DNA of 64,000 nt from Alkanindiges hydrocarboniclasticus (lineage in GTDB: Bacteria > Pseudomonadota > Gammaproteobacteria > Pseudomonadales > Moraxellaceae), in assembly GCF_001982605.1 (NCBI RefSeq), contig NZ_MLCN01000003.1, positions 141,199-205,198 on the forward strand, given 5' to 3'. The notes under the pieces were generated by a model. It was not told where the DNA came from. It did not search any database and was given only the letters and a program-made list of their open reading frames with translations. Both the position numbers and the translations under genes were made by a program. This document shows, piece after piece, positions 17,504-27,000 of this stretch (its first letter is position 1; every line of letters begins with the position of its first letter).

Positions 17504-17774
17504 CTGGCTAACGCTGGCCCTGCAAATCAGTCTTGGTGCCGTTAGTTTTGCCATTGCCTTGTGTACGTGGCGCTTGCTGATTGGCCCATCGGTAGTGGAT
17601 CGCCTGCTGGCACTGGATACCCTGTTTTTAAATGCCACCGCGCTCATTGTGATTCTGGGCATGTACTGGCATAGTTTTATTTATTTTGAAGCAGCCCTAC
17701 TGGTCGCCATGCTGGGATTTGTATCTACTGCCGCGCTGGCTCGTTACTTCACCACCGGCCACATTATTGATTAA
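17493..17774 (+). CDS. mnhF: Mrp/Mnh Na+/H+ antiporter subunit F
   Basis: The 93-aa product has three membrane helices and the family pattern LLIGPSVVDRLLALDTL, with the conserved Asp in helix 2. A GAAGGAG ribosome site lies inside the end of mnhE. It is required for a complete Mrp complex in characterised systems. Confidence 0.93.
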   Translation: MTIDWLTLALQISLGAVSFAIALCTWRLLIGPSVVDRLLALDTLFLNATALIVILGMYWHSFIYFEAALLVAMLGFVSTAALARYFTTGHIID

Positions 17775-17814
17775 GTTTTTTATTCAATAACATGTTAGTT
17801 ATCAGGAGCCAGAC

Positions 17815-18180
17815 ATGAATCATATACTGGAAATTCTTGCCATTGTTTGTGTGCTGACAGCCTCGCTGTTTCTGGTAATTGGTGCAGTGGGCCTGTTTCG
17901 CCTGCCCGACCTGTTTATGCGCCTGCATGCACCTACCAAATCTTCCACACTGGGTCTGGGTGGTGTACTGATTGCCTCAATTTTGCTGTCTATTACCTTT
18001 GGACGTTTTGGCATGGCTGAAATCCTGATCAGCCTGCTGGCCTTCATTACCGCGCCGGTTTCCGCCAACCTGATGGCGCAAGCAGCCATTCACCTTAATC
18101 TACGCTCACAAAGCGGTGATGTTCCCGAAGCCATTGACCGTCCCCTGCCATGGCAGCGCCCCCGCGAGTCCGAAGAATAA
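17815..18180 (+). CDS. mnhG: Mrp/Mnh Na+/H+ antiporter subunit G
   Basis: The 121-aa product has the MnhG/PhaG hallmark GLFRLPDLFMRLHAPTKSST followed by LGLGGVLIAS and a third helix with TAPVSANLMAQAA. It is the last gene of the unit, 40 bases after mnhF with AGGAG upstream. With A(B), C, D, E, F and G present the antiporter is complete, supporting Na+ extrusion and pH control. Confidence 0.94.
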   Translation: MNHILEILAIVCVLTASLFLVIGAVGLFRLPDLFMRLHAPTKSSTLGLGGVLIASILLSITFGRFGMAEILISLLAFITAPVSANLMAQAAIHLNLRSQSGDVPEAIDRPLPWQRPRESEE

Positions 18181-18353
18181 TTTTTATACTGGTCACTACT
18201 CTTATAATTTGATCAAAAATGCGACAGCGTTCCCATTATGTCGCGCCAGTCATCCTCCACAGTTCGTCCTCATTTTTAAAAAGCATAATATTTAACCGGC
18301 CTTAAGTAAAACTAATAAGGTTCTCAGGACAATTTTAATAATGAGGAACGGCA

Positions 18354-19316
18354 ATGATGCTGAAAAGTAAACTAATCACCGGTCTGGTCGGCTTAACACT
18401 GCTGGGTAGCAGCTCTGCCTTTGCAGCCGTACAGACAACCCCGACCAACACCAAAGCCACCTACGCCAAAACCAAATACCCGATTGTATTCAACCACGGC
18501 ATGTTTGGCTTTACCCGTCTGGGCGTGCCTGAGTTTGGTCTGGACTATTTTTACCGTGTATTGCCTGATCTGGCCAGTAACGGGGCAACCGTTTATGCCA
18601 CCCAGGTTTCCCCCCTCAACAGTACCGAAGTGCGTGGCGAACAACTGGTACGACAGGTTGAAGAAGTGCTGGCCATTACGGGTGCCAAAAAAGTCAATCT
18701 GATTGGTCATAGCCATGGCGGCCCAACTACCCGTTATGCAGCGGGCGTCATTCCGTCCAAAATTGCTTCAGTCACCACAGTTGCAGGGGTCAATAAAGGC
18801 TCTAAGGTAGCTGACTTACTGTTGTCTACCGGCGTTGGTGCGACCGTCGTGTCAGCCTTTGTGGAAGCCACGCTGGTGCCTGTCATGAACTGGGCACAGG
18901 GCAAGCCCAACCTGCCAACCAACATGAATGCTTCATTAAAAAGTCTGAGCACTCAAGGCGCACTGACCTTTAACAAGCGCTTTCCAAATGGCATCCCAAC
19001 CACTGAGTGCGGACAAGGCACAGCAGTAACCAATGGCATTTATAACTACTCATGGACAGGCAACAAGACCGTAACCAACGTGCTTGACCCCGACACCATC
19101 GTTGTGGGCCTTGCTGGTTTAGCTTTTGGTTTTACAGATAATGATGGTCTGGTTGGCACCTGTAGCGCGCATTTTGGCAAGGTCATTCGTGATGATTACG
19201 CCCATAATCATTTGGACGAAGTAAACCAGATTCTGGGCTTACGTGGCCTGTTTAGTCCGGATCCGGTTGAGCTGTATCGCCAGCACGCCAACCGCCTGAA
19301 ACTGGCCGGACTATAA
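18354..19316 (+). CDS. lip: Secreted triacylglycerol lipase, family I (true lipase needing a foldase)
   Basis: The 320-aa precursor starts with a Sec signal peptide cleaved near SSAFA/AVQTT. The oxyanion segment FNHGM (about residue 47) and the nucleophile elbow GHSHGG (Ser120) are clear. Spacing matched to the Pseudomonas lipase fold gives Asp264 in DGLVGTC and His286 in HNHLDEVNQ, where Asp288 and Gln292 align with the calcium ligands. Cys219 and Cys270 would make the conserved disulfide. Export is probably Sec to periplasm, folding with LifO, then type II secretion. GAGGA lies 6 bases before the ATG. The foldase gene follows. Confidence 0.95.
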   Translation: MMLKSKLITGLVGLTLLGSSSAFAAVQTTPTNTKATYAKTKYPIVFNHGMFGFTRLGVPEFGLDYFYRVLPDLASNGATVYATQVSPLNSTEVRGEQLVRQVEEVLAITGAKKVNLIGHSHGGPTTRYAAGVIPSKIASVTTVAGVNKGSKVADLLLSTGVGATVVSAFVEATLVPVMNWAQGKPNLPTNMNASLKSLSTQGALTFNKRFPNGIPTTECGQGTAVTNGIYNYSWTGNKTVTNVLDPDTIVVGLAGLAFGFTDNDGLVGTCSAHFGKVIRDDYAHNHLDEVNQILGLRGLFSPDPVELYRQHANRLKLAGL

Positions 19317-19362
19317 ACCTGCCATTACGTCCATAAATTGTTTTCAGGGCGTACTTCCATCA

Positions 19363-19409
19363 ACTGCATTTCCGGTTTCCTCAGTATTAGGCTTTACTGG
19401 AAATGCAGT
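19363..19409. repeat. 11-bp perfect inverted repeat between lipase and foldase genes
   Basis: ACTGCATTTCC (19363-19373) and GGAAATGCAGT (19399-19409) are perfect arms around a 25-base loop, with an alternative small hairpin AATGCAG-TC-CTGCATT at 19402-19417. No T-run follows, so a transcript-stabilising or partially attenuating stem is more likely than a full terminator. Confidence 0.55.
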
Positions 19410-19442
19410 CCTGCATTATTTTCTGCTTATTAAAATCGGCTA

Positions 19443-20498
19443 ATGAAAAAAAAATATCTCCTTGCAACCACGCTAGTCGTTGTACTGGCAATCGCGGTAA
19501 CTAGCCTGATCCTCTGGCTTAAACCGGACAATCCCTCCACGCTTTCCGCACATGACGTACCGTTTACCACACAAAGCCATGCCCAACAAACCACAAGCCT
19601 ACAAGACCCGGTGGCTGTCAAAATCAGTAGCCCTACTGAAGCAGCAGAGGGATTATCGGCCTCATTGCAGGACACTGAACTGGACTGCGCACTAGAAGCA
19701 ACATCGGCAGGCCAACTGGTTTTGAATGTCAATATTCGCCGTTGTTTTGAATATTTTTTAACCCAGATTGGCGAAAAACCACTCACTGCCATTGATCAAC
19801 AAGTTAAACAGTACATCAGCCAAAACCTGCCAGACAGTGCAGCAACACAGGCTACCGATCTTTGGCAACGTTACCTGAAATACCGTGAAGCGGAAGGCAA
19901 ACTGCAAAATAGCGGGGCCAATACTGACCCTGATCATTTGCAGCGCGTGCTAAATCAGTTAATCCAGTTGCGTCAGCAGTATTTTAACCCGGCAGAACTA
20001 AATGCCCTGTTCGGTGATGAAATCACCTATAACCAGTACACCATTGACCGCCTGAGCATTCTTGATAATAAAGCCCTGAGTGCCGCGCAAAAAGCCCAGC
20101 AACTCAAACAACGTTTTGCTCAATTGCCACAGGATTTACAAAAAAACCTGCAAGATATGAGCAAGCTGCAAGACTTACGGGCATTAACCCAGCAAATCAG
20201 GCAAAAAAATGGCAGCAAGGCCGAATTGCAGCAAATGCGTGAACAACTGGTGGGCCATGAAGCGGCCGAGCGGCTAGATCAGCTAGACCAGTCACGGGCC
20301 AGCTGGCAAAACCGGGTACAGGATTATCTCAGTCAGCGTCAGAGCATTTTAAACAGCAATCAGGCTGCCGAAGACAAGCAGCAGGCTATTACTGCATTGC
20401 GTGAGCGTCAGTTCAGTAATGAAGCTGAACGCCAGCGTGCAGTGACGTATGAACATTTTAAGGATCAGGGCACTAACATCAGCGAACTACTGCAATAA
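19443..20498 (+). CDS. lifO: Lipase-specific foldase (LifO/Lif)
   Basis: This is the steric chaperone that folds the neighbouring lipase in the periplasm. The 351-aa protein has a short cytoplasmic N-terminus (MKKKYLL), one membrane anchor (about residues 5-25), a Pro/Thr/Ser-rich linker, then the helical foldase domain. The family core GLSASLQDTELDCALE and the motif RRCFEYFLTQIGE (family form RxxFDYxLSAxGE) are present. The rest is Gln-rich helices (LQKNLQDMSKLQDL) ending with the ELLQ tail. It has two Cys in the core (ELDCAL, RRCFEY), uncommon in foldases. It is 126 bases after lip and ends at a terminator. Confidence 0.93.
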   Translation: MKKKYLLATTLVVVLAIAVTSLILWLKPDNPSTLSAHDVPFTTQSHAQQTTSLQDPVAVKISSPTEAAEGLSASLQDTELDCALEATSAGQLVLNVNIRRCFEYFLTQIGEKPLTAIDQQVKQYISQNLPDSAATQATDLWQRYLKYREAEGKLQNSGANTDPDHLQRVLNQLIQLRQQYFNPAELNALFGDEITYNQYTIDRLSILDNKALSAAQKAQQLKQRFAQLPQDLQKNLQDMSKLQDLRALTQQIRQKNGSKAELQQMREQLVGHEAAERLDQLDQSRASWQNRVQDYLSQRQSILNSNQAAEDKQQAITALRERQFSNEAERQRAVTYEHFKDQGTNISELLQ

Positions 20499-20537
20499 CA
20501 GTAAAACCAGTATGGCACACCGTAATTTAAAGCCATA

Positions 20538-20563
20538 AAAAAACGCACATCAGTGCGTTTTTT
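20538..20563. terminator. Bidirectional terminator between lifO and rplS
   Basis: AAAAAACGCAC-ATCA-GTGCGTTTTTT has a tight stem and T-runs on both strands. It lies between two convergent transcription units. Confidence 0.93.
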
Positions 20564-20578
20564 ATGCGGAACTGTTGC

Positions 20579-20956
20579 TTATTGAGCAGCAGTTTTGCGA
20601 GCTGGTAACTTCTCACGGATACGTGCAGATTTACCTGAACGATCACGCAGATAGTACAGCTTGGCACGGCGTACATCACCACGACGTTTCACTTCAATGT
20701 TGGCCACAACTGGAGAGTGAGTCTGGAACACACGCTCAACACCAACACCGCTAGAAATTTTACGTACAGTGAATGCAGAGTTTAAACCGCGGTTTTTAAT
20801 CGCAATAACCACGCCTTCAAAAGCCTGTAAACGCTCACGGTCACCTTCTTTTACTTTAACCTGAACAACAACAGTGTCGCCGGGTGCAAAAGCAGGGATA
20901 TTGGATTTCAGCTGAGCAGTTTCTACAGCTTGAACTAAAGGATGCTTGCCACTCAT
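20579..20956 (-). CDS. rplS: 50S ribosomal protein L19
   Basis: The 125-aa product shows L19 hallmarks: [51 protein letters not shown] and [18 protein letters not shown]. The start at 20956 has AGGAG seven bases upstream; an upstream in-frame start at 21007 would add 17 residues not found in L19. It is the last gene of rpsP-rimM-trmD-rplS, separated from trmD by about 200 bases, in which I see no gene. Confidence 0.97.
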   Translation of the reverse strand: MSGKHPLVQAVETAQLKSNIPAFAPGDTVVVQVKVKEGDRERLQAFEGVVIAIKNRGLNSAFTVRKISSGVGVERVFQTHSPVVANIEVKRRGDVRRAKLYYLRDRSGKSARIREKLPARKTAAQ

Positions 20957-21156
20957 GGTGGATACTCCTGATATGTGGTCAACCTGAGTCAAAAGCAGGT
21001 TTGACACACTGGGGACAGAGGCTAAGGCGCATATCTCCCGTTATGGTTTACCTTTGGAACCATACAATTATGGGCCAAAAGCGCTTTACAAATAACCGAT
21101 TAATCCTCGGTCAGAACAACAATTTTTCAATTGCTGCAATTCTTTGCCACTCGGGC

Positions 21157-21957
21157 TTAACTATCGTCTTGCGCTTGGGCAGATGAAGGACATTGTCCTG
21201 CAAGACGAAGTGACTCTGATTTTTTCTCACTCATCAACCATTTTTTTTGCTGGCGCGTCAGTTGCACACCTTCAAGCAATTCAGGTCGACGAGCCTGTGT
21301 ACGCTGATAGCGCTGCAAAAAACGCCATTTTTCAATATTCAAGTGATGGCCCGTTTTTAAAACTGCCGGCACTGCTATACCATTAAACACATCAGGTTTG
21401 GTGTAATGCGGACAATCCAGCAAACCATCCACAAAGGAATCCTGCTCTGCCGACTGATTATCGGTCATCACATCAGGCAAGCGCCGGATCATACTGTCCA
21501 GCATTACCATGGCAGGCAATTCACCACCTGTTAGGACATAATCACCAATTGACCATTCCTGATCAACATACTGCTCAATGATGCGCTCATCTATGCCTTC
21601 ATAGCGACCGCACAATACAATCAGGCCATCATACTGAACCAGCTGTTTAACACCTGATTCGTTAAGCGTCTTGCCCTGCGGTGACATATACACCACTGGA
21701 ACTTCTGGATAGCCTGCGTCTGCTGCCTTGGCCTTGGCATGCAATATGGCTTTTTCTAGCGGCTCAGGCAGCATTACCATACCCGGCCCACCACCAAATG
21801 GCCGATCATCCACCCGGTGATAATTATCTATCGTAAAATCGCGTGGATTAACGCAGCTAAACTGAACCTGACCGCGCTTAATAGCACGTCCGGTAATTCC
21901 GGATTCAGTCATGGCATCAAACATATCAGGGAATAAAGTAATGACTGCAAGCCACAT
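21157..21957 (-). CDS. trmD: tRNA (guanine-N1-)-methyltransferase TrmD
   Basis: TrmD methylates G37 next to the anticodon using S-adenosylmethionine and prevents frameshifting. The 266-aa product shows [21 protein letters not shown] and the trefoil-knot SAM site [12 protein letters not shown] with [15 protein letters not shown]. The C-terminal tail after the core ([13 protein letters not shown]) is variable. It lies 51 bases after rimM in the conserved operon. Confidence 0.97.
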   Translation of the reverse strand: MWLAVITLFPDMFDAMTESGITGRAIKRGQVQFSCVNPRDFTIDNYHRVDDRPFGGGPGMVMLPEPLEKAILHAKAKAADAGYPEVPVVYMSPQGKTLNESGVKQLVQYDGLIVLCGRYEGIDERIIEQYVDQEWSIGDYVLTGGELPAMVMLDSMIRRLPDVMTDNQSAEQDSFVDGLLDCPHYTKPDVFNGIAVPAVLKTGHHLNIEKWRFLQRYQRTQARRPELLEGVQLTRQQKKWLMSEKKSESLRLAGQCPSSAQAQDDS

Positions 21958-22008
21958 CGCAACATTATCCCTTAACGATTAAAAGCAGCTACCATTGGCA
22001 GCTTAGGC

Positions 22009-22557
22009 TTAATAATCTGCACCCCAGTTAACCCGCATCTGCCGTGCTTCCAGATCAATATCCTGCACCACATCTACATGCCACGGAATCATGCGCTCAT
22101 CGCCATCAACACTATCAGCGGTAGCACGTACCACCATCACATCATTGGCACCAGTTTCAAACAACTCGGCAATCTGACCCAGATTCACCGACTTCCCCGC
22201 TTCATCAGTACCCAGCACAGTAAGTCCCACCAGATCGGCCCAGTAAAACTCATCCAGCCCCGGCTTGGGCAATTGTGACTTGGATATCCAGATGTTCACT
22301 CCGGTTAACTGCTCAGCAGCATTACGGTCTGCAACATCTTTTAGTAAAACAACCAGACCCTTGCCTTGCGTGCGCCAGCGCTTCACATCTACTGTTTTCC
22401 AGCCAGTGGGTGTTTCAATCCACCATGGCAGGTAATTAAACAGATTGGCCATGGGATCCGTATTGGAATACACCCATAGCCAGCCCTGAATACCATACGC
22501 AGCACGCAACTGCCCAATGTGAATGCGGTCAGCCGGTGGTTGCGGTATCGTATTCAT
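22009..22557 (-). CDS. rimM: Ribosome maturation factor RimM
   Basis: RimM binds ribosomal protein S19 and assists 30S head assembly. The 182-aa protein shows the N-terminal barrel motif IGQLRAAYGIQGWLWVYS and the C-terminal PRC-type barrel with EFYWADLVGLTVLG and ETGANDVMVV, then the end motif MIPWHVDVVQDIDLEARQM. It lies 22 bases after rpsP. Confidence 0.96.
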   Translation of the reverse strand: MNTIPQPPADRIHIGQLRAAYGIQGWLWVYSNTDPMANLFNYLPWWIETPTGWKTVDVKRWRTQGKGLVVLLKDVADRNAAEQLTGVNIWISKSQLPKPGLDEFYWADLVGLTVLGTDEAGKSVNLGQIAELFETGANDVMVVRATADSVDGDERMIPWHVDVVQDIDLEARQMRVNWGADY

Positions 22558-22579
22558 GACTTAAACAATCTGCTGAAAA

Positions 22580-22849
22580 TTAAGCAGCAGGCTGTACATT
22601 ACTTTGCGCTTTAGCACTTTGTGCAGCAATGGATGCTACCCGCTCAGATGCTTGTGCACCTTGGCTTACCCAGTAGCTGTAACGCTCAGTGTTTAAACGG
22701 ATTTTTTCAGCATTACCTTGTGCGGTTGGGTTATAAAAACCAATACGCTCAATAAAACGGCCATCACGCGCATTGCGACTATCAGTCACAACGATTTGAT
22801 AGAATGGACGCTTTTTGGCACCGCCACGGGCTAAACGAATTACAACCAT
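22580..22849 (-). CDS. rpsP: 30S ribosomal protein S16
   Basis: The 89-aa product begins [20 protein letters not shown] and continues with [19 protein letters not shown], diagnostic for S16. An AAAGGTGT ribosome site precedes the ATG. It is the first gene of the rpsP-rimM-trmD-rplS unit, whose promoter must lie in the 130-base gap after the pilin genes. Confidence 0.97.
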   Translation of the reverse strand: MVVIRLARGGAKKRPFYQIVVTDSRNARDGRFIERIGFYNPTAQGNAEKIRLNTERYSYWVSQGAQASERVASIAAQSAKAQSNVQPAA

Positions 22850-22984
22850 GATACACCTTTATGATTCTTACGGATCTTCACCCTGCCCGACCACCGAACA
22901 GTCTTTAGACCCCTTTCAAGAGGGCGGTATTTTACTTGATTAAGAGCTAAATAGGAAGAAATTTAATCAATAGGGTGAAGTTAT

Positions 22985-23449
22985 TTATCGATCAGACCAG
23001 TCTGAAGTAGCCGATAAACTACAACTGTTAATTCCTTTTGCCCAATATTTTTGCAGCTGATCGTTTAAACATATCCATCCATTACCAGCTTGAGCAGTAT
23101 TAGAAATGGGCTTAGCTATTAATTTCCACGTGTTAACATTTGCATCTGATGCAGTTAGTAGCTTATCGGCATTATCTGTAAGAGTTATACTGTACAATGC
23201 AGTACCTTGATTCGGTATAACAGTGCCTCCATATACATTTGCAGAAGTTCTATTTGCATAGTTACCATTAGCCATTTTATAATTAGAAAGCGTTCTTGCG
23301 ATTTGTAGCATTTCCCCTTGCGCATTTGTACGTTGTGTTCTAATGGAATACTGCTTATACGAAGGATATGCGATTGCAGCCAATATACCGATGATTATAA
23401 CAACGATCATCAGCTCTATAAGCGTAAAACCTTTATTACCATATTTCAT
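22985..23449 (-). CDS. pilE: Type IV pilin-like protein (PilE family)
   Basis: The 154-aa prepilin has the leader MKYGNKG ahead of [20 protein letters not shown], with Glu5 of the mature protein, so it is processed by PilD. The globular part has a C-terminal Cys pair (GWICLN, INSCSL) that would form the D-region disulfide. The start at 23449 is set by an AGGTGG ribosome site; a longer frame from 23482 runs through the upstream gene. It overlaps the end of the preceding pilin gene by 14 bases. It is probably a minor pilin linked to PilY1, not the main pilus subunit. Confidence 0.88.
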   Translation of the reverse strand: MKYGNKGFTLIELMIVVIIIGILAAIAYPSYKQYSIRTQRTNAQGEMLQIARTLSNYKMANGNYANRTSANVYGGTVIPNQGTALYSITLTDNADKLLTASDANVNTWKLIAKPISNTAQAGNGWICLNDQLQKYWAKGINSCSLSATSDWSDR

Positions 23450-23981
23450 AGGTACCACCTGCGCCGCAGCTACTGTAGCCACTAATTGCGTTTTTGGTCA
23501 TACACCTCACCCCATCACTGGTCATTAATAAATTATAATTTTGCACTTGCATACCATTAGCACTTTTAGTCGCTTTAATAGCCCACTTTTTAGCCCTTGG
23601 TTTTATATCAGAAGATGGAGGAAAGGTAGGAGCTACGCAGGCTGCATTATATAAAACACCTGCGGTTGATGTACTCGTATCAAATAGGCTTAAAGTGTAC
23701 TGAACGCTACTAGCACTAGCCCCTAAAGGCAAATCTTTAGTAGTTTGACCTGCTGTACCGCCATAAATATCAGCTAAATCAAAGCAAGCATAGCTAAAGT
23801 TTTTACCTTTATGTCGCTCTAATTGCTCTGCTAGCTTCAGCATTTCTTGTTGGGCTGTTGAAACGGCAGCTCTACGCCCGTAGACTTGATAGCTAGGCAG
23901 AGCAATTGCTGCCAAGATAGCAACAATCATCACAACTATCATCAGCTCTACTAACGTAAACCCAGTACACTTACTTTTCAT
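23436..23981 (-). CDS. Type IV pilin-like protein, second minor PilE-type gene
   Basis: The 181-aa prepilin has leader MKSKCTG followed by [20 protein letters not shown], with Glu5 present. Several Cys occur in the globular part (SYACFDL, NAACVAP, VRCMTK, SSCGAG), enough for two disulfides. It sits 21 bases after pilY1 and overlaps the next pilin gene, so all three are translated from one message. Such PilE-like minor pilins after pilY1 are common in Acinetobacter relatives and take part in priming pilus assembly. Confidence 0.86.
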   Translation of the reverse strand: MKSKCTGFTLVELMIVVMIVAILAAIALPSYQVYGRRAAVSTAQQEMLKLAEQLERHKGKNFSYACFDLADIYGGTAGQTTKDLPLGASASSVQYTLSLFDTSTSTAGVLYNAACVAPTFPPSSDIKPRAKKWAIKATKSANGMQVQNYNLLMTSDGVRCMTKNAISGYSSCGAGGTYEIW

Positions 23982-24002
23982 AATCTACCCCCCCTTAAAC
24001 CC

Positions 24003-27000
24003 TTAAGAACTCGTGTATTTTTCATACCATCGAGTTGGGTTTAATTTCCGAGTACATTGCCACTCACCCACTCCACTTTCATTGCCAGCAAGTGTTAGTC
24101 TTCCACAACTATCTGGACTACCTGAAGTGTCTTTCTTAGGCACTAATGCAACACCACGAATTCCAGAACCCAAAGTATTGTCATTACATTCAGTGACACC
24201 TACTGGGCATTTGGCCGTATCAATAGTAGTTAAGAAGCCAGTTTTAAGCTCAGCAGTAGTATTTGTAGTACCGTTGGTATTTAAGCAAACACCAAATGGT
24301 AAGCAATACAACTGTCTATCTGTCTCGCCTACCACCCTTGGCAAACATGAGTTGGATGGTGTAATACCTGTTCCTTGCGGATCATAAACAGGAACAATCA
24401 AATTACCAGTTAATGCAATCGGCTCTTCAAATGCTTTCATTCCGCCTTTAATACGGAAACTATTATCGGCTCGTTCAGTACCATCACTTTTGCTAGACAA
24501 AGAACGATACCAGCCATCTTTCCCCGTACCAGAAGACGGAAAAAATGTACTTATTACACTTCCGCTAGCAATGGTCTGAGGATCTTTCTGGAATGTCGAT
24601 AATGTCTTATCTCGTGTAATTAATGAAGTGTCTGCAATTGTCATCAAATCTTTATTGATAAAATCACGATCTATAATACCGTATACATTATTCACCAACC
24701 GGTCATTGAGTGCTACTGCTGGACTCATGCCATCGCGCCCTATAATAGGAAAAACGTCTAATGGTGTACTACGATTACCAGAGGCAATACCCACCACAAT
24801 AAAAGTTTTGCCTGCTTGATCATGAATAGTAACTGTTGGTGCTTCATAAAAACGTGGGTTTTTACCATCTGTAAGAGCTGCACCCGCGTCGGTTGTTGCT
24901 AGGTTAGCTAGCCGAGCCACCCTTACGCCAAATGAACTATAACTACTACCAGTCTTTGTCTGATTATTATTTAAATCAGCGCGGAATACCTGCCCACCCA
25001 GATCACCAAAATAAAGATGATCAATTAAGCCATCAGCATTTCGATCTAATGCGCTAATACGACTAACCACACTATGTTTCATATTAGCATTATTACTATC
25101 AGCACCTGAATCACTAGCCCACCACAAACGTGCACCAGTTTTTGCATCAATAATATATACCGCATTGCCTTTAGCAGCACTGGTAGTAGCACAAGTAGTA
25201 CCACTTCCTGATGCAGCTAACGTAAAAGTTGGACTTTCATAGCAAGTGTCATAACCACCACCAACAATCATTACACGTTTAATAGCACCGTTGTAGCGAA
25301 TATTAGCCAATACGGGTTTAGACCAACTTTGACCCATCCGACTAAAATCCGACTGATCGGACCCAGCTCTAAATAAAAGTTTAGGGCTAGAGGGATCAAG
25401 TACATCTAATCCGTAATAACTATTACCACCCATGCGCAAGCCACCATAGACATTCATTTGACGAGCTGTAATAGAATTACCAGTACTACTTACTTTGTAG
25501 GCAGGATCTGCCACCCAAGCACCATCCACCCCAGCTGTTGGGGATAGTAAATCTTCTTCACCTTTAACCAATGCTTTGGATGCAACTTCATTTCTCAATA
25601 TCTCTGATGGAACAAAAACCATTTGCTCTACACCTGTATCACCGTTCACAATATGTAAGCCACCTTCCATACTGCCGTATAGTACTGATTGATCACGGGT
25701 AGCAGTTAAGTCTCCATTAGCGTCCAATGTTCCAGAGTAAGTCAGTTGCACAGGGAAAGAGTGGACACTACCACCCATAGCAAGATGGGGTGCATCTGGT
25801 GTAACTAGTGAAGATGGCAAAGCAGTTGCTGTGCTATCAAGCGGTACGCTATAACCTAAGTAATTAAGTATTTTTTGCTTAGCTAACAAAGGGAAATCTT
25901 TAAGTGTCGTTTGACCAGTTGCCGCATTTAACTTACTAAGAATATAAGCTCCGACACCTGTCGTTGGTACTGGACCTTCAGGAATACGTAAAAGTGAATT
26001 ATTATTAGACATTGCACCTAACGTAGCGCCATCTGTTGAAGCTACATCGGTAAATAGAGAGCGGATGGCATCTGGATTGCTTAGCACGGTATATTTTGGT
26101 GGCTTTGTTGTTAAATCTTGAGTTTGACCAAGCACTGGCATAGGTACTTTTGAGTAAACACCACCAAGTTGAGTAATACCCCCATCATCATATGCACTGG
26201 TATTCCACATGTCTTTAGTGGATTGTACAAAAGCGCCTTTACTATTATAAATTAAGCTTTTATTTTTATCACCAAAGGCACCAGCATTAGTCCCATCCAA
26301 AAGAACCTGATATTTCTTCAAATTACCTAACCATATGAGCTTAGCATTGGCTGGATTAGGCTCTAATGCACGTAAATAACCATACGGCTGAAAGCCGTTA
26401 GAAGTTAGTGGATCTACGGGAACAGAAATTGCACCTGTGGTTAAAGGCTCTAATGGCGCTACGCCTAAATTGTTAATAAAAGCGATCACGCTATCAGTGA
26501 CACCAGCAGCAGTTTGTGCTGTAAAAAAGCCGCCATTACCATAGCCAGGATTTGCTACTGCATTTGTACCCTGATTAGGAGAACAGGCATCATCACTGGT
26601 ACGATCACTTTGAGTCCTAGACGTTAATTTACAGGCATTTTTTACATCATCCCCTGCCAAGTCAGAGAAATCACCACCAAAACCAACAAATGCAGTCTGG
26701 ATGGGAACATTCATGGGATTGGTTGCATTTGCAGCAACGCTTTGAATTTCCCCACCATTAAATAATTTTTTGGCGTAGTTACTCATACAGTGCCAATCTG
26801 AATCGCTCGTCAATGCGCCAGATGCAGAACAGCTAAAAGTTGTGCTATTGAGACTGGCATTCATGACTGAATTCAGCGTTGAATCATCTTTTTCAGTAGG
26901 TACACCATCCGATAAGATATATACACCCTGACCATCACAACTGACACGATCTGCAGCCGCTGGTAGAGGCGAAGAATAACTTAATAAATCTGTTTTTTTA

